The notes: generated by a model not told the origin, from the letters alone. A DNA stretch of 11,775 bases from Baffinella frigidus (GCA_026770585.1 MU646734.1:148853-160627), one strand, 5' to 3'; shown: positions 6,501-10,543, counted from the first letter of the stretch. Numbers and translations: made by a program.

Positions 6501-7927
6501 TCAGCGTCACCTGTAGGTTGCGAGCCTCGGCAAACGCTCGACCCCGAACGGTACCACACGCCCAAGTACAATACATGTAATTTACAATACTTTAACGATA
6601 GATGTACAGTACAATAGATGTAAAGGCTATTTTGTACCAGGGACGCAGTTTACAATAAATGTGTAGGCTATGCAACTACACATGTTGCGGCAAGTTGGCG
6701 GAACCGTGGCATGTCCAGTGTGTTGAGCTTCCACCAACCCTCACGGGAGGACCAAATCCATTGATCTCGACCTGTTCCCCAAAGTTGATTATGTACCAAG
6801 ATTTTGTCAACTTAAGATCAGACACCCCAGATCTGGGGTGTCTGCAAGGTGAGTTTGAGGTCTGAAACTCGACGATTTGGTCTTTGAGTGAGGGTTGGTG
6901 GTTCGCCCCGCAGTTCAGCGCCACCTGCATCCTTTGGGTTTGGGGTTTGGGGTTTCGGGATTTCATATGGAACCAAACCTGGGGGAAGGATTTCTTACGC
7001 AAACACTTATAATTTATCAACTGGATTCAATAAAATTTACTACCCAGAACGATCTTTAATAGTGATATTAAACCAAACGTGTGGTAATTTTGATGGAAAT
7101 CCAGTTTATCAATTATAGGTGTTTTCATATGAGATTGGGGATTGGGGGTTGGGAATTGGGGTTTCCAAAGGTTAATTTAGAGCTAGGGAGTGGGGAGAGT
7201 GAGGAGCAATGGACCGTGTGGGGTCACCTGCTCCCGGGGAAAACACCTTTGTTGATACCATCAGAGAGCGAAGGGTCGCCAACAGTCATGAGCCCAGCGG
7301 AACAGACAGTGAAGAGTGAAGAGGAAAAAGTGAAGAGTCACGCCGCGGCACGGTTTAGAGAGGGGAGAGGGGAGAGCAACGTGGCAACGCCCGTCGCGGC
7401 ATCGCGCGTGAGAAGCACGCGCGTTCATGGAAATCTTGGTGCGTGAACAGGTGTGAGGGTCTTATTCAGGAACAGCTGTTGAAAAGAATGGCCACCAAGC
7501 TATTCAACCGTTTCAAAACGTTGACACTGGTTGCACTAGGAACGGACCGTGGCGACGCCCGTCGCGGCATCTCGCGTGAGAAGTACGCGCGGCTCCTGCG
7601 CGCGCGAGAGAGGGGGGTTCAAAGTTTGAGAGAGCGGGTGGGGGTGATGGAGAGGGAGAGAAAGGTGGGCCGGGAATATGATGGGAAGCGAGTCTAAAGC
7701 TTGGTGCACAGAGCTGGGATTTACGATGCAGTTCAGAGCTCGTGGGTCGGGGATGTGGCAGTCAGTGTCGAAGGGGGCGAGGATGGGTGAGGGTGCGAGG
7801 GTGTGTGGGGAGGTGTGGGATCCGTAAGCACCTCAGCTGCGGAGCTGGAGAGATTCCTGCTGAGCGGGGCGCGAGCGCCGCGGGGAAAGAGTCTGGGCAG
7901 GAGGCGCAGCATGAAGGCGGCGCTCAT
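536..7927 (-). CDS. Crotonase-family (enoyl-CoA hydratase/isomerase) protein, probable mitochondrial precursor; nine exons, C-terminus beyond the left edge
   Basis: Joined exons on the minus strand: 7927-7832, 7595-7548, 6402-6307, 5511-5452, 4854-4771, 3854-3774, 3241-3101, 2288-2220 and 595-536, giving 245 codons with no internal stop. Core motifs in order are TLNRGGKLNALD (substrate-side strand), GRGFCAGID (first oxyanion-hole region), NLAQ, PVIAVTHGVCFGGGLQ (second oxyanion hole), IALGADMRV, FSVMEAKWGIIPDM, TGRVFEAEEALKLGLVTRI and DPLVEGQRLAREI. This order matches the crotonase superfamily, closest from memory to the bacterial 'crotonase/enoyl-CoA hydratase family' group with GGGLQIALGAD. 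Known family members act on acyl-CoA thioesters; the substrate here is unknown. The presequence suggests the mitochondrial matrix. The equivalent of the first catalytic Glu is Gln (GGGLQ); the second Glu (VMEAKWG) is kept. All introns are phase 0. The last 40-50 residues and the stop are not in the window. Confidence 0.86.
651..770. repeat. Octamer tandem repeat (GTTATACA/GTTGTACA)
   Basis: At least ten units of an 8-base motif with R/Y variants at 683-770, preceded by CTTATACA and TTTATACA units. It lies in intron 8 next to exon 9, ending directly at the exon 9 copy (771). A looser version continues at 820-1030. Confidence 0.9.
771..812 (-). pseudogene. Exon 9 5'-part copy (DPVAEGQRLAREIA)
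   Basis: Carries an acceptor (TTGCAG) and 14 codons of exon 9 with two changes (L to V and V to A). It then runs straight into the octamer repeat and has no donor. It lies upstream of exon 9, within intron 8. Confidence 0.8.
820..1030. repeat. Degenerate CTTATACA-type AT-rich repeat
   Basis: Scattered CTTATACAC and TATACACA units around the exon 9 copy at 911. AT-rich, non-coding intron 8 sequence. Confidence 0.75.
911..930 (-). pseudogene. Second exon 9 5'-part copy (DPVAEG)
   Basis: Has acceptor GGCGCAG and about seven codons, sharing both derived residues with the copy at 771-812, so the two copies are related to each other. The upstream intron context (GGGGC before the acceptor) matches exon 9 itself. 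Confidence 0.7.
1031..1384. other. Intron 8 spacer without recognised gene
   Basis: Holds a 19-bp tandem pair (ATGGCTCAAATGCCAGCCA and one variant, 1231-1268) and homopolymer runs. A weak match to the exon 9 start (GATCCGCTTGAG on the minus strand near 1375) is too poor to call. Confidence 0.5.
1385..1480 (+). repeat. Telomere-like TTTAGGG array
   Basis: Runs of TTTAGGG with TTCAGGG, TTGAGGG and TTAGGGG variants; the last five units are perfect. Confidence 0.93.
1700..1840 (-). pseudogene. Pair of exon 8 3'-end copies with donors
   Basis: Two fragments: 1817-1840 reads GLVTRIAD followed by GTGAAC, with only two synonymous changes from exon 8. The more decayed 1700-1719 keeps T-R-I-x-D followed by GTAAAC. 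The linking sequence (AGATTCT, GTTGAGGAATATGGGTTTA, then AATGGAGTAGGGGTTAGGG) also links the fragment at 2145 to true exon 8, so the pair is a segmental duplicate of 2145-2243. Confidence 0.75.
2009..2032 (-). pseudogene. Exon 8 3'-end copy (GLVTRIVD)
   Basis: Eight codons followed by the same GTAAAC donor as exon 8. One synonymous change (Arg codon) and one Ala-to-Val change. Both sides are TTTAGGG-type repeat. Confidence 0.75.
2145..2164 (-). pseudogene. Decayed exon 8 3'-end copy (STRISD)
   Basis: Keeps T-R-I-x-D and the GTAAAC donor context next to true exon 8. It is nearly identical to the fragment at 1700-1719. Confidence 0.55.
2220..2288 (-). CDS. Exon 8: TGRVFEAEEALKLGLV segment
   Basis: 23 codons from VMTGRVF to VTRIAD, the highly conserved crotonase stretch T/SGR-x(4)-AEEAL-x-LGLV near the C-terminal helices. 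The acceptor is GATTGCAG|GTG and the donor is GAC|GTAAAC. Four decayed 3' copies lie downstream and a broken 5' copy lies upstream. Confidence 0.92.
2513..2694 (-). pseudogene. Exon 8 5'-part copy, interrupted by an insertion
   Basis: The minus strand from 2694 reads VMTGRVFEAEEALKL with an ATACCAG acceptor. It is broken by a 113-bp insertion and resumes at 2536 with KLGL before diverging. One synonymous change (Glu codon) is seen in the first 15 codons. A further 15-base piece of the same acceptor junction sits at 2345-2359. Confidence 0.82.
2537..2649. mobile_element. 113-bp insertion with a 9-bp target duplication
   Basis: Flanked by direct repeats CGAGCTTGA at 2528-2536 and 2650-2658, which are single in intact exon 8, so this is an insertion into the exon 8 copy. 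Its ends are imperfectly inverted (ACCACTGACTTGTACC against ACTTACAACTTTTGTACC). The interior repeats CCACTGACTTACA in direct orientation. Related sequence, a direct copy of TCACTCTG-TACAAAA, also lies at 2414-2465 outside the insertion. Confidence 0.6.
2864..3095 (+). repeat. Telomere-like array with TCTAGGG and TTTCGGG variant blocks
   Basis: Block-wise variants in intron 7: TCTAGGG, then TTTAGGG, then TTTCGGG/TTCCGGG near the exon 7 donor. Confidence 0.88.
2963..2993 (-). pseudogene. Exon 7 3'-end fragment
   Basis: The minus strand reads V-P-K-D with three synonymous third-base changes against exon 7, then an indel, then ATC GAG CTG followed by GTGCAC, matching the exon 7 end (L-E-L then GTGGTG). 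It lies downstream of exon 7 in intron 7. Confidence 0.55.
3101..3241 (-). CDS. Exon 7: IALGADMRV to the second catalytic Glu
   Basis: 47 codons, the longest exon: IALGADMRVTSPTCRFSVME, then AKWGIIPDMSLTVTIRELV and PKDVALEL. The Glu of SVMEAKWG aligns with the second catalytic Glu of crotonases (rat Glu164). The acceptor is TACACAG|ATT and the donor is CTG|GTGGTG. A 26-codon 5' copy lies upstream (3407-3484) and a short 3' copy lies downstream (2963-2993). Confidence 0.92.
3246..3385 (+). repeat. TTAGGGG/TTAGGTG variant array
   Basis: 7-base period shifted to TTAGGTG with at least ten similar units, in intron 6 between exon 7 and its copy. Confidence 0.9.
3407..3484 (-). pseudogene. Exon 7 5'-part copy, 26 codons (possible alternative exon)
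   Basis: Has acceptor TACACAG and 26 codons aligned to exon 7 without gaps. Eleven bases differ; nine differences are synonymous and two are conservative (T to S, M to I). Homology ends after WGII, where the frame continues a few codons (SSLIP) to a stop in TTTAGGG-like sequence. No good donor is seen at the break. The key Glu and GADMRV are present. Confidence 0.85.
3506..3770 (+). repeat. Telomere-like TTTAGGG array
   Basis: Degenerate array in intron 6, running up to the exon 6 donor. Confidence 0.9.
3774..3854 (-). CDS. Exon 6: second oxyanion-hole segment (GVCFGGGLQ)
   Basis: 27 codons: FLWRKVPAPVIAVTHG then VCFGGGLQ. The GGG turn and the following helix start form the second oxyanion amide and the helix pointing at the active site. 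The residue in the place of the rat crotonase Glu144 is Gln. The acceptor is GAAGCAG|GAT and the donor is CAG|GTGCCT. A partial 5' copy lies at 3933-3967, 113 bases upstream on the minus strand. Confidence 0.9.
3933..3967 (-). pseudogene. Exon 6 5'-part copy
   Basis: The minus strand reads D-V-S-F-L-W-W-Q-V-P-P after a GAAGCAG acceptor, against D-V-A-F-L-W-R-K-V-P-A-P in exon 6. The flanking 60-70 bases (TTTACTTTTTGATGTTAC and on) are also duplicated, so the unit is a 113-bp tandem duplication spanning the intron-exon boundary. Confidence 0.78.
4036..4378 (-). repeat. Telomere-like array in the opposite orientation (CCCTAAA)
   Basis: CCCTAAA/CCCCAAA units in intron 5. The switch from TTTAGGG-type to CCCTAAA-type is at GGTTAGGGGCCCTAAACC, about 4026-4043, a head-to-head junction. 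Confidence 0.88.
4411..4672 (-). pseudogene. Exon 5 3'-part copy, split by a 207-bp element
   Basis: Without the element (4449-4655) and one TA, the minus strand reads H-A-A-E-L-L-H-H-P-E-N-S-L-A-N-L-A-Q followed by donor GTATAA. This aligns with the end of exon 5 but is clearly diverged, with both synonymous and amino-acid changes. It lies downstream of exon 5. Confidence 0.8.
4449..4655. mobile_element. MITE-like element, near-perfect 92-bp terminal inverted repeats, TA target duplication
   Basis: The two arms (4449-4540 and 4564-4655) are reverse complements with about two mismatches, around a 23-base spacer. TA occurs on both sides (4447-4448 and 4656-4657). Removing one TA plus the element restores a continuous exon 5-like reading frame, which establishes insertion at TA. 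TA duplications are typical of Tc1/mariner-type (Stowaway-like) elements. There is no coding capacity. The high arm identity suggests a recent origin. Confidence 0.85.
4771..4854 (-). CDS. Exon 5: variable helix region ending in NLAQ
   Basis: 28 codons beginning SVAHPLRA, then RENAAELL, and ending VSNLAQ. This is the loop and helix segment between the two oxyanion-hole motifs, the least conserved part of the family; NLAQ before the next Trp-containing segment fits. The acceptor is ACCAG|AGT and the donor is CAG|GTTACC. Diverged copies occur at 4411-4672 (interrupted by an element), 4952-5054 (with an 18-bp tandem repeat) and 5155-5176. Confidence 0.82.
4952..5041. repeat. 18-bp tandem repeat, five perfect copies
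   Basis: The unit GCTCGGCCGCACGGAGGG is repeated five times without a mismatch. The length is a multiple of three and the minus strand has no stop inside the array. Confidence 0.97.
4952..5054 (-). pseudogene. Exon 5 5'-part copy expanded by an in-frame 18-bp repeat
   Basis: Acceptor AAGCAG is followed by S-V-A-Q-P-L-R-A-A-E, then the six-codon unit P-L-R-A-A-E repeated, ending in L and a stop. Exon 5 has S-V-A-H-P-L-R-A-R-E-N-A-A-E-L. It lies upstream of exon 5 in intron 4. Confidence 0.78.
5155..5176 (-). pseudogene. Exon 5 middle fragment (RENAAEL)
   Basis: The minus strand reads R-E-N-A-A-E-L, as in exon 5, with flanking ACCCCTATAGCTCGG shared with the copy at 4952. It is the third copy in the region. 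Confidence 0.6.
5190..5450 (+). repeat. Telomere-like array (TTGGGGT, GTGAGGG, TTTAGGG variants)
   Basis: Degenerate 6- to 8-base G-rich units in intron 4, ending at the exon 4 donor. Confidence 0.82.
5452..5511 (-). CDS. Exon 4: first oxyanion-hole segment (GRGFCAGID)
   Basis: 20 codons with VRAVVVCGAGRGFCAGID followed by AK. In crotonases this strand-loop supplies one backbone amide of the oxyanion hole that binds the acyl-CoA carbonyl. The acceptor is AAGCAG|GTG. The 3' junction needed to reach exon 5 is AAG|GCAAAC, a GC donor, with no GT nearby in the right phase. It is the only core exon for which I found no partial copy. A terminal-inverted-repeat element starts about 30 bases upstream of its acceptor. 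Confidence 0.87.
5542..5677. mobile_element. 136-bp MITE-like element with TA target duplication
   Basis: The termini are ACGGAC...GTCCGT with TA on each side (5540-5541 and 5678-5679). The arms stay largely complementary inward (GTAGTTAGGCCTAC, then CTACGGTAGGCCGTAGGG) for about 60 bases with scattered mismatches. It lies in intron 3, starting about 30 bases upstream of the exon 4 acceptor. Confidence 0.75.
5962..6012 (-). pseudogene. Exon 3 3'-part copy C (MFRELTATARALFADKS)
   Basis: 17 codons aligned to the exon 3 end, keeping the donor (TCG then GTACTT) but with several amino-acid changes. It is truncated at the Met. It lies downstream of exon 3 in intron 3. Confidence 0.82.
6084..6125 (-). 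pseudogene. Exon 3 3'-part copy B, identical to the parent
   Basis: About 41 bases identical to the 3' end of exon 3, including the donor GTACGC and intron bases beyond it (AACCCCAAAACC-GGCG against AACCCAAAAACC-AGCG). It is a recent boundary-spanning tandem duplication and ends two bases before the element at 6128. Confidence 0.88.
6128..6283. mobile_element. 156-bp MITE-like element with 16-bp TIRs and TA target duplication
   Basis: GCTCTGTCCCACTTGG (6128-6143) is perfectly inverted at the other end (6268-6283), with TA on both sides (6126-6127, 6284-6285). It is non-coding and contains a run of 13 G. It sits between exon 3 copy B and exon 3. Different TIRs show that it is not the same family as the elements at 4449 and 5542. 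Confidence 0.82.
6307..6402 (-). CDS. Exon 3: crotonase NALD motif and first helix
   Basis: 32 codons carrying TLNRGGKLNALDLPMF, then an Ala/Arg-rich helix (ATARELISDKS). The NALD motif and the following Phe are typical of the family. The acceptor is GGTAG|GTGACG and the donor is TCG|GTACGC. It has partial copies on both sides: 3'-end copies at 6084-6125 and 5962-6012, and 5'-end or middle copies near 6485-6510, 6687-6732 and 6901-6924. Confidence 0.88.
6485..6510 (-). pseudogene. Exon 3 5'-end fragment (VTLN)
   Basis: Acceptor CTACAG is followed by GTG ACG CTG AAC, identical in protein to the exon 3 start, then diverges. The upstream context GAGGCTCGCAACCT resembles sequence just upstream of exon 3 near 6430, so a boundary-spanning duplication is likely. 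Confidence 0.6.
6687..6732 (-). pseudogene. Exon 3 middle fragment (KLNTLDMPRFRQLAA)
   Basis: 15 codons aligned to exon 3 with three or four changes and no splice site at either end. It lies upstream of exon 3 in intron 2. Confidence 0.75.
6819..6844. repeat. 26-bp perfect palindrome
   Basis: Thirteen bases (CAGACACCCCAGA) are followed at once by their exact reverse complement, centred on AGATCT, with no spacer. It lies within intron 2. The function is unknown; it could extrude as a cruciform or bind a dimeric protein. Confidence 0.9.
6901..6924 (-). pseudogene. Exon 3 5'-end fragment (VALNCGAN)
   Basis: Acceptor GATGCAG is followed by V-A-L-N-C-G-A-N, resembling V-T-L-N-R-G-G-K. It is short and diverged, but has the expected order and position. 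Confidence 0.45.
7001..7124. repeat. Imperfect inverted repeat, MITE-like hairpin
   Basis: 7001-7024 and 7101-7124 are reverse complements with three mismatches in 24, and pairing continues inward to about 7046/7081. It is AT-rich, non-coding and within intron 2. No clear target duplication is seen. Confidence 0.7.
7380..7423 (-). pseudogene. Exon 2 3'-part copy (RVLLTRDAATGVAT)
   Basis: 14 codons identical in protein to exon 2. All three base differences are synonymous (Val, Arg and Val codons). The donor is lost (ACG then TTGCTC). It lies downstream of exon 2 in intron 2, with a period of 168 bases. Confidence 0.85.
7548..7595 (-). CDS. Exon 2: N-terminal strand of the crotonase domain
   Basis: 16 codons reading EPRVLLTRDAATGVAT, which fits the start of crotonase domains just before the TLNRP-type motif. 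The acceptor is GCGCGCAG|GAG and the donor is ACG|GTCCGT. It joins exon 3 in phase 0 to give GVAT-VTLNR. A truncated, almost identical copy lies 168 bases downstream on the minus strand (7380-7423). Confidence 0.78.
7832..7927 (-). CDS. Exon 1: start codon and mitochondrial presequence
   Basis: 32 codons beginning MSAAFMLRLLPRLFPRGARA and ending in a Ser/Ala-rich stretch (RNLSSSAAE). There are five Arg, no acidic residue until the last codon, and an amphipathic Leu/Arg pattern; SRNL followed by SSS resembles a matrix-protease cleavage site. The donor is GAG|GTGCTT. The open frame continues into the intron as Pro/Thr-rich low-complexity sequence, but exon 2 restores crotonase homology in phase, so the GT donor is preferred. 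A second in-frame Met at residue 6 could also start the protein. A plastid target cannot be excluded from sequence alone. Confidence 0.68.
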
Positions 7928-8204
7928 CGCCGGATTCGTGACTGCTCCAACAGAGAGAGGAGGGTGAGAACGTGGCTACGCCAGGAAGAATTTAGCAGGT
8001 GCAACAAGGACCTTCGACTCTTCACCTCCTCCAAACGACCTCGGACGGTGCAAGTGGGGTTGAGCGCGACCAGAGGTGGAACCGCTGGGCGTTGGCGAGG
8101 TCCGGCCGACTCTCGCGAGGCGAAGAAAGTGAACCTAACGAGAACAGCCGAGACCCACCTCCGAGGATTTGACCACTGGTCAAATCTAATCGCTTTTAGC
8201 TAAA
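7928..8204. other. Upstream region of the crotonase gene
   Basis: GC-rich with no recognised exon; expected to hold the promoter and 5' UTR of the minus-strand gene. No TATA box is evident. Confidence 0.4.
8166..8186. promoter_or_regulatory. 21-bp palindrome upstream of the crotonase gene
   Basis: GATTTGACCA and its exact reverse complement flank a single C, about 240 bases upstream of the start codon at 7927. It contains TTGACC on both strands. Use as a protein-binding site is inferred from shape and position only. Confidence 0.3.
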
Positions 8205-8243
8205 CCCTACGAACCCTAAACCCTAAACCCTGAACCCTAAACC
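8205..8243 (-). repeat. Short CCCTAAA block
   Basis: About five CCCTAAA-type units upstream of the crotonase gene. Confidence 0.88.
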
Positions 8244-8437
8244 ACCGCAGATGAACCATTATTAAGAAACACCTCACGCTGCCACTCGTGGCAGCCCTAG
8301 CTCGCTACAGAACAAGAACAAGACCATCGACGACATCGCTCTACAGGCCATGTTTTTTTTTAAAAAAAGATAAGGAAAAGGGTGCAAGAAAAGGGGACTC
8401 GGTCCAGCCCGAGTAGGTAGGACCGGGGAGCTCATCC

Positions 8438-8516
8438 GTAGATCGTTCCCAACTCCTCAAGAGTGAGGTGGGCGCTGGCCTTCGATGTGAGTGTAAAATA
8501 AAGCACCAAAGCACCA
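8438..8516. repeat. 79-bp direct repeat, copy 1
   Basis: Identical over 79 bases to 8539-8617, with a period of 101. On the minus strand it can be read as an open stretch ending H-L-T-L-E-E-L-G-T-I-Y-G and a TGA stop at 8432-8434, outside the repeat. This might be the last exon of another gene, but no homology is recognised. Confidence 0.92.
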
Positions 8517-8538
8517 AACAATGCTATCACCACCTTGA

Positions 8539-8617
8539 GTAGATCGTTCCCAACTCCTCAAGAGTGAGGTGGGCGCTGGCCTTCGATGTGAGTGTAAAAT
8601 AAAGCACCAAAGCACCA
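8539..8617. repeat. 79-bp direct repeat, copy 2
   Basis: Exact copy of 8438-8516. On the minus strand it precedes copy 1 and diverges after T-I-Y, so it behaves like the exon 5'-part copies of the crotonase gene. Confidence 0.92.
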
Positions 8618-8659
8618 TAGCGAGGGTGGAGAAGCAGGGCTTTTGCCTAGGGACATGAT

Positions 8660-8760
8660 CTGGCCCCCCTTAATCATAAAATCTGAGAGCACAATTGTGA
8701 AACAGAATTGAAAGTTGGTTCAGCAATGTGATCTCCGATTTCATGATTCAGGGGGGCCAG
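8660..8760. repeat. 101-bp hairpin element
   Basis: Arms 8660-8693 and 8727-8760 are reverse complements with four mismatches in 34 bases, ending in CTGGCCCCCCT/AGGGGGGCCAG. The spacer is 33 bases. No target duplication is seen. Confidence 0.75.
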
Positions 8761-9470
8761 GCCCTCAAAACGAGGCTTTGCGAGGATTTCCGGTCCCGAG
8801 GCGGGCCCGTCAGGCGCTCGATTGGGTGTAACTTTCGACCCCCTGGGCTCATTTCACTTTTCTCGACGGTTCTAGAATTCTCAAAAGATCCCCTTTAGAT
8901 CCGCTTGATGAATCTGGGGCATCAGAGGCCCCCAAACATACTCAAAATATGACTCTCCCAAAACCACCGCATCTGGTTTTGCACACCCTTCCACCCATCT
9001 TCGCAAAAACCTTGGGACAACAAAGATGCTCACTTTTTCAAGGCCTACAAAAGTTTTTTCTTTTGATAAAGGGCAGAAAAGTTGGAGGCATCATAGTTCG
9101 TGACATTGGAGCCATTTCTGATTTTCCCACTAAATAACCTGTTCGTGCTTCTCCACCCTCCTTTTAGCTCTTGTTTTTATCCATTTTTGCCCAGGAATGG
9201 ATCTCGAAAACGTGACGGTGGAACCAAATTCCGAGACCACATTTTGGGAACCGTTTTGGGACGTCTTTCGAAAAGTGTCTGGATCATCTTGCATCGCGAA
9301 ATCGGAAGGCCGCTTACGGAGGGGCCCCAAATGACGATTTCAAGGCAAAAAGTGTAAAACGTTGGGGGCATTTCCCTTAGCGGGGACGAGGGGACGTATG
9401 AACATGACTTTGCATGCGGGGCTCAACTTCGGCGGTGCAGCAACCCCTGGACAGGGGCGCACACGTCTTG
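8761..9470. other. Non-repetitive stretch, no gene recognised
   Basis: About 700 bases of mixed composition, free of telomere-like repeat, with no exon recognised on either strand and only short open frames. The sharp contrast with its surroundings suggests a separate insertion or a unique spacer. Confidence 0.5.
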
Positions 9471-9476
9471 GCATGC

Positions 9477-9518
9477 GAGAGAGAGAGAGAGAGAGCGAGC
9501 GAGAGAGAGAGAGCGAGG
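9477..9518. repeat. GA-dinucleotide microsatellite
   Basis: GAGA tract of about 42 bases interrupted by a few GAGC units. Confidence 0.95.
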
Positions 9519-9566
9519 CCTTTATTACTCCCAACACGCAAAAGAAGAGAAATCTTCAATACATAC

Positions 9567-9680
9567 GGTTCAGGGTTTAGGGTTTAGGGTTTAGGGTTGA
9601 GGGTTGAGGGTTGAGGGTTGAGGGTTAGGGGTTGAGGGTTGAGGGTTTATGGTTCAGTGTTTAGGGTTCAGGGTCTAGGC
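9567..9680 (+). repeat. TTTAGGG/TTGAGGG array
   Basis: Units homogenised to TTGAGGG in the middle, with TTTAGGG at the left side. Confidence 0.92.
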
Positions 9681-9939
9681 AGTCTCAGTCCGACGCCGGT
9701 CAAATCATGTTCCAGTCAGGCTCCTTACAGGGGTACCTCGCTCATGAGAAAACCCCATCCCCCTAGGGCCACGAACGTGCCAGGAGAGGAGAGACTTGGA
9801 AAAGAATCAAATCGAGTTTTCCAGAGATGGTGTTTCCCTCGAGGGAATGGTCGTTTTCGACCTTCCCGCCACAGAAATGGCTCGAGTTATATCTTCGATT
9901 TAGACCACTTCGAGGGCTCGATTGATGGATCGCTGACGT
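9681..9939. other. Spacer between TTTAGGG array and tandem repeat, no gene recognised
   Basis: Unique-looking sequence with several 6-base palindromes. A short plus-strand open frame exists, but nothing supports coding. Confidence 0.4.
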
Positions 9940-10145
9940 CACCACTCTTACCATAGTACGTACTTGGTATTGTGCGGACGTGCCAGTACCCTTGTTTCCA
10001 AGCCTAACATAGCACAGAATGGTTGATTTAAAAATCGCTAAATGAAATGTAACCACCACTCTTACCATAGCACGTAGATGTATTCTCGATGAATACCATA
10101 GCACGAACGCGGTACTGTGTGGACGTGCTAGTACACTTGTTCCCG
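9940..10145. repeat. Diverged tandem duplication upstream of the tRNA gene
   Basis: CACCACTCTTACCATAG occurs at 9940 and 10054. The segment GGTATTGTGCGGACGTGCCA at 9966 corresponds to GGTACTGTGTGGACGTGCTA at 10111, so there are two copies with an indel. Confidence 0.78.
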
Positions 10146-10228
10146 ATGCTAAGGTAGTACCGTATCTCCTTGATAAACGCTTTTAGAGGCAGAATGTACA
10201 ACAAGTCACGGTACGAGTCACTTCGTGA

Positions 10229-10315
10229 CTCACCATAGCTCAGTTGGTAGAGCATTCGACTGTAGTGGAAATCGCAGATATCGAATTGTCCTTGGTTCGA
10301 TTCCGAGTGGTGAGA
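10229..10315 (+). tRNA. tRNA-Tyr (anticodon GTA) with a 14-nt intron
   Basis: A full cloverleaf is visible. The 7-bp acceptor stem is CTCACCA (10229-10235) with TGGTGAG (10308-10314), perfectly paired. The D stem is GCTC/GAGC around the loop AGTTGGTA. The anticodon stem is TTCGA/TCGAA (10255-10259, 10281-10285) and anticodon GTA is at 10262-10264. The T arm is CTTGG, loop TTCGATT, CCGAG. The 21-nt anticodon loop implies a 14-nt intron at 10266-10279, one base 3' of the anticodon, the canonical place. C1-G72 and discriminator A73 (10315) are the eukaryotic tRNA-Tyr identity bases. A box and B box (GGTTCGATTCC) are intact; CCA is not encoded. No clear T-run terminator follows. Confidence 0.96.
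10266..10279 (+). other. tRNA-Tyr intron (14 nt)
   Basis: The 14 bases between nucleotides 37 and 38 of the tRNA. The mature anticodon loop would be CTGTAGA. Nuclear tRNA-Tyr genes of most eukaryotes carry an intron here. Confidence 0.85.
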
Positions 10316-10543
10316 TATGGGCTTGTTAAACATTTGAGACCCCAACACGAGAAGGATACTGACAACAGCAAAACCAAAGCGAGCACTCCCTTCGCCTGGC
10401 CACCTCCATGCCCTAAAACCTCGCTGCCCCTCCCGGCTAAACGCACCCTCCAACCAAAACCCGCCGCACATCCCAATGACCCTCTGAAAAGAAACAGCAC
10501 CCCACACCCGTGGGAATACTTTAACAAAGGCTGGGCCTTTGGG

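Noticed and set aside
6088-6516. Plus-strand open frame of 142 codons
   Set aside because: It crosses a MITE-like element and runs antisense to exon 3 and its copies.
7742-8203. Plus-strand open frame of 153 codons
   Set aside because: It overlaps exon 1 of the minus-strand gene in antisense and is a GC-rich composition effect.
9715-9790. Possible dispersed repeat (GGTACCTCGCTCATGAG segment)
   Set aside because: It looked familiar as a repeat-like segment, but no second copy is in the window and the family cannot be named from memory with confidence.
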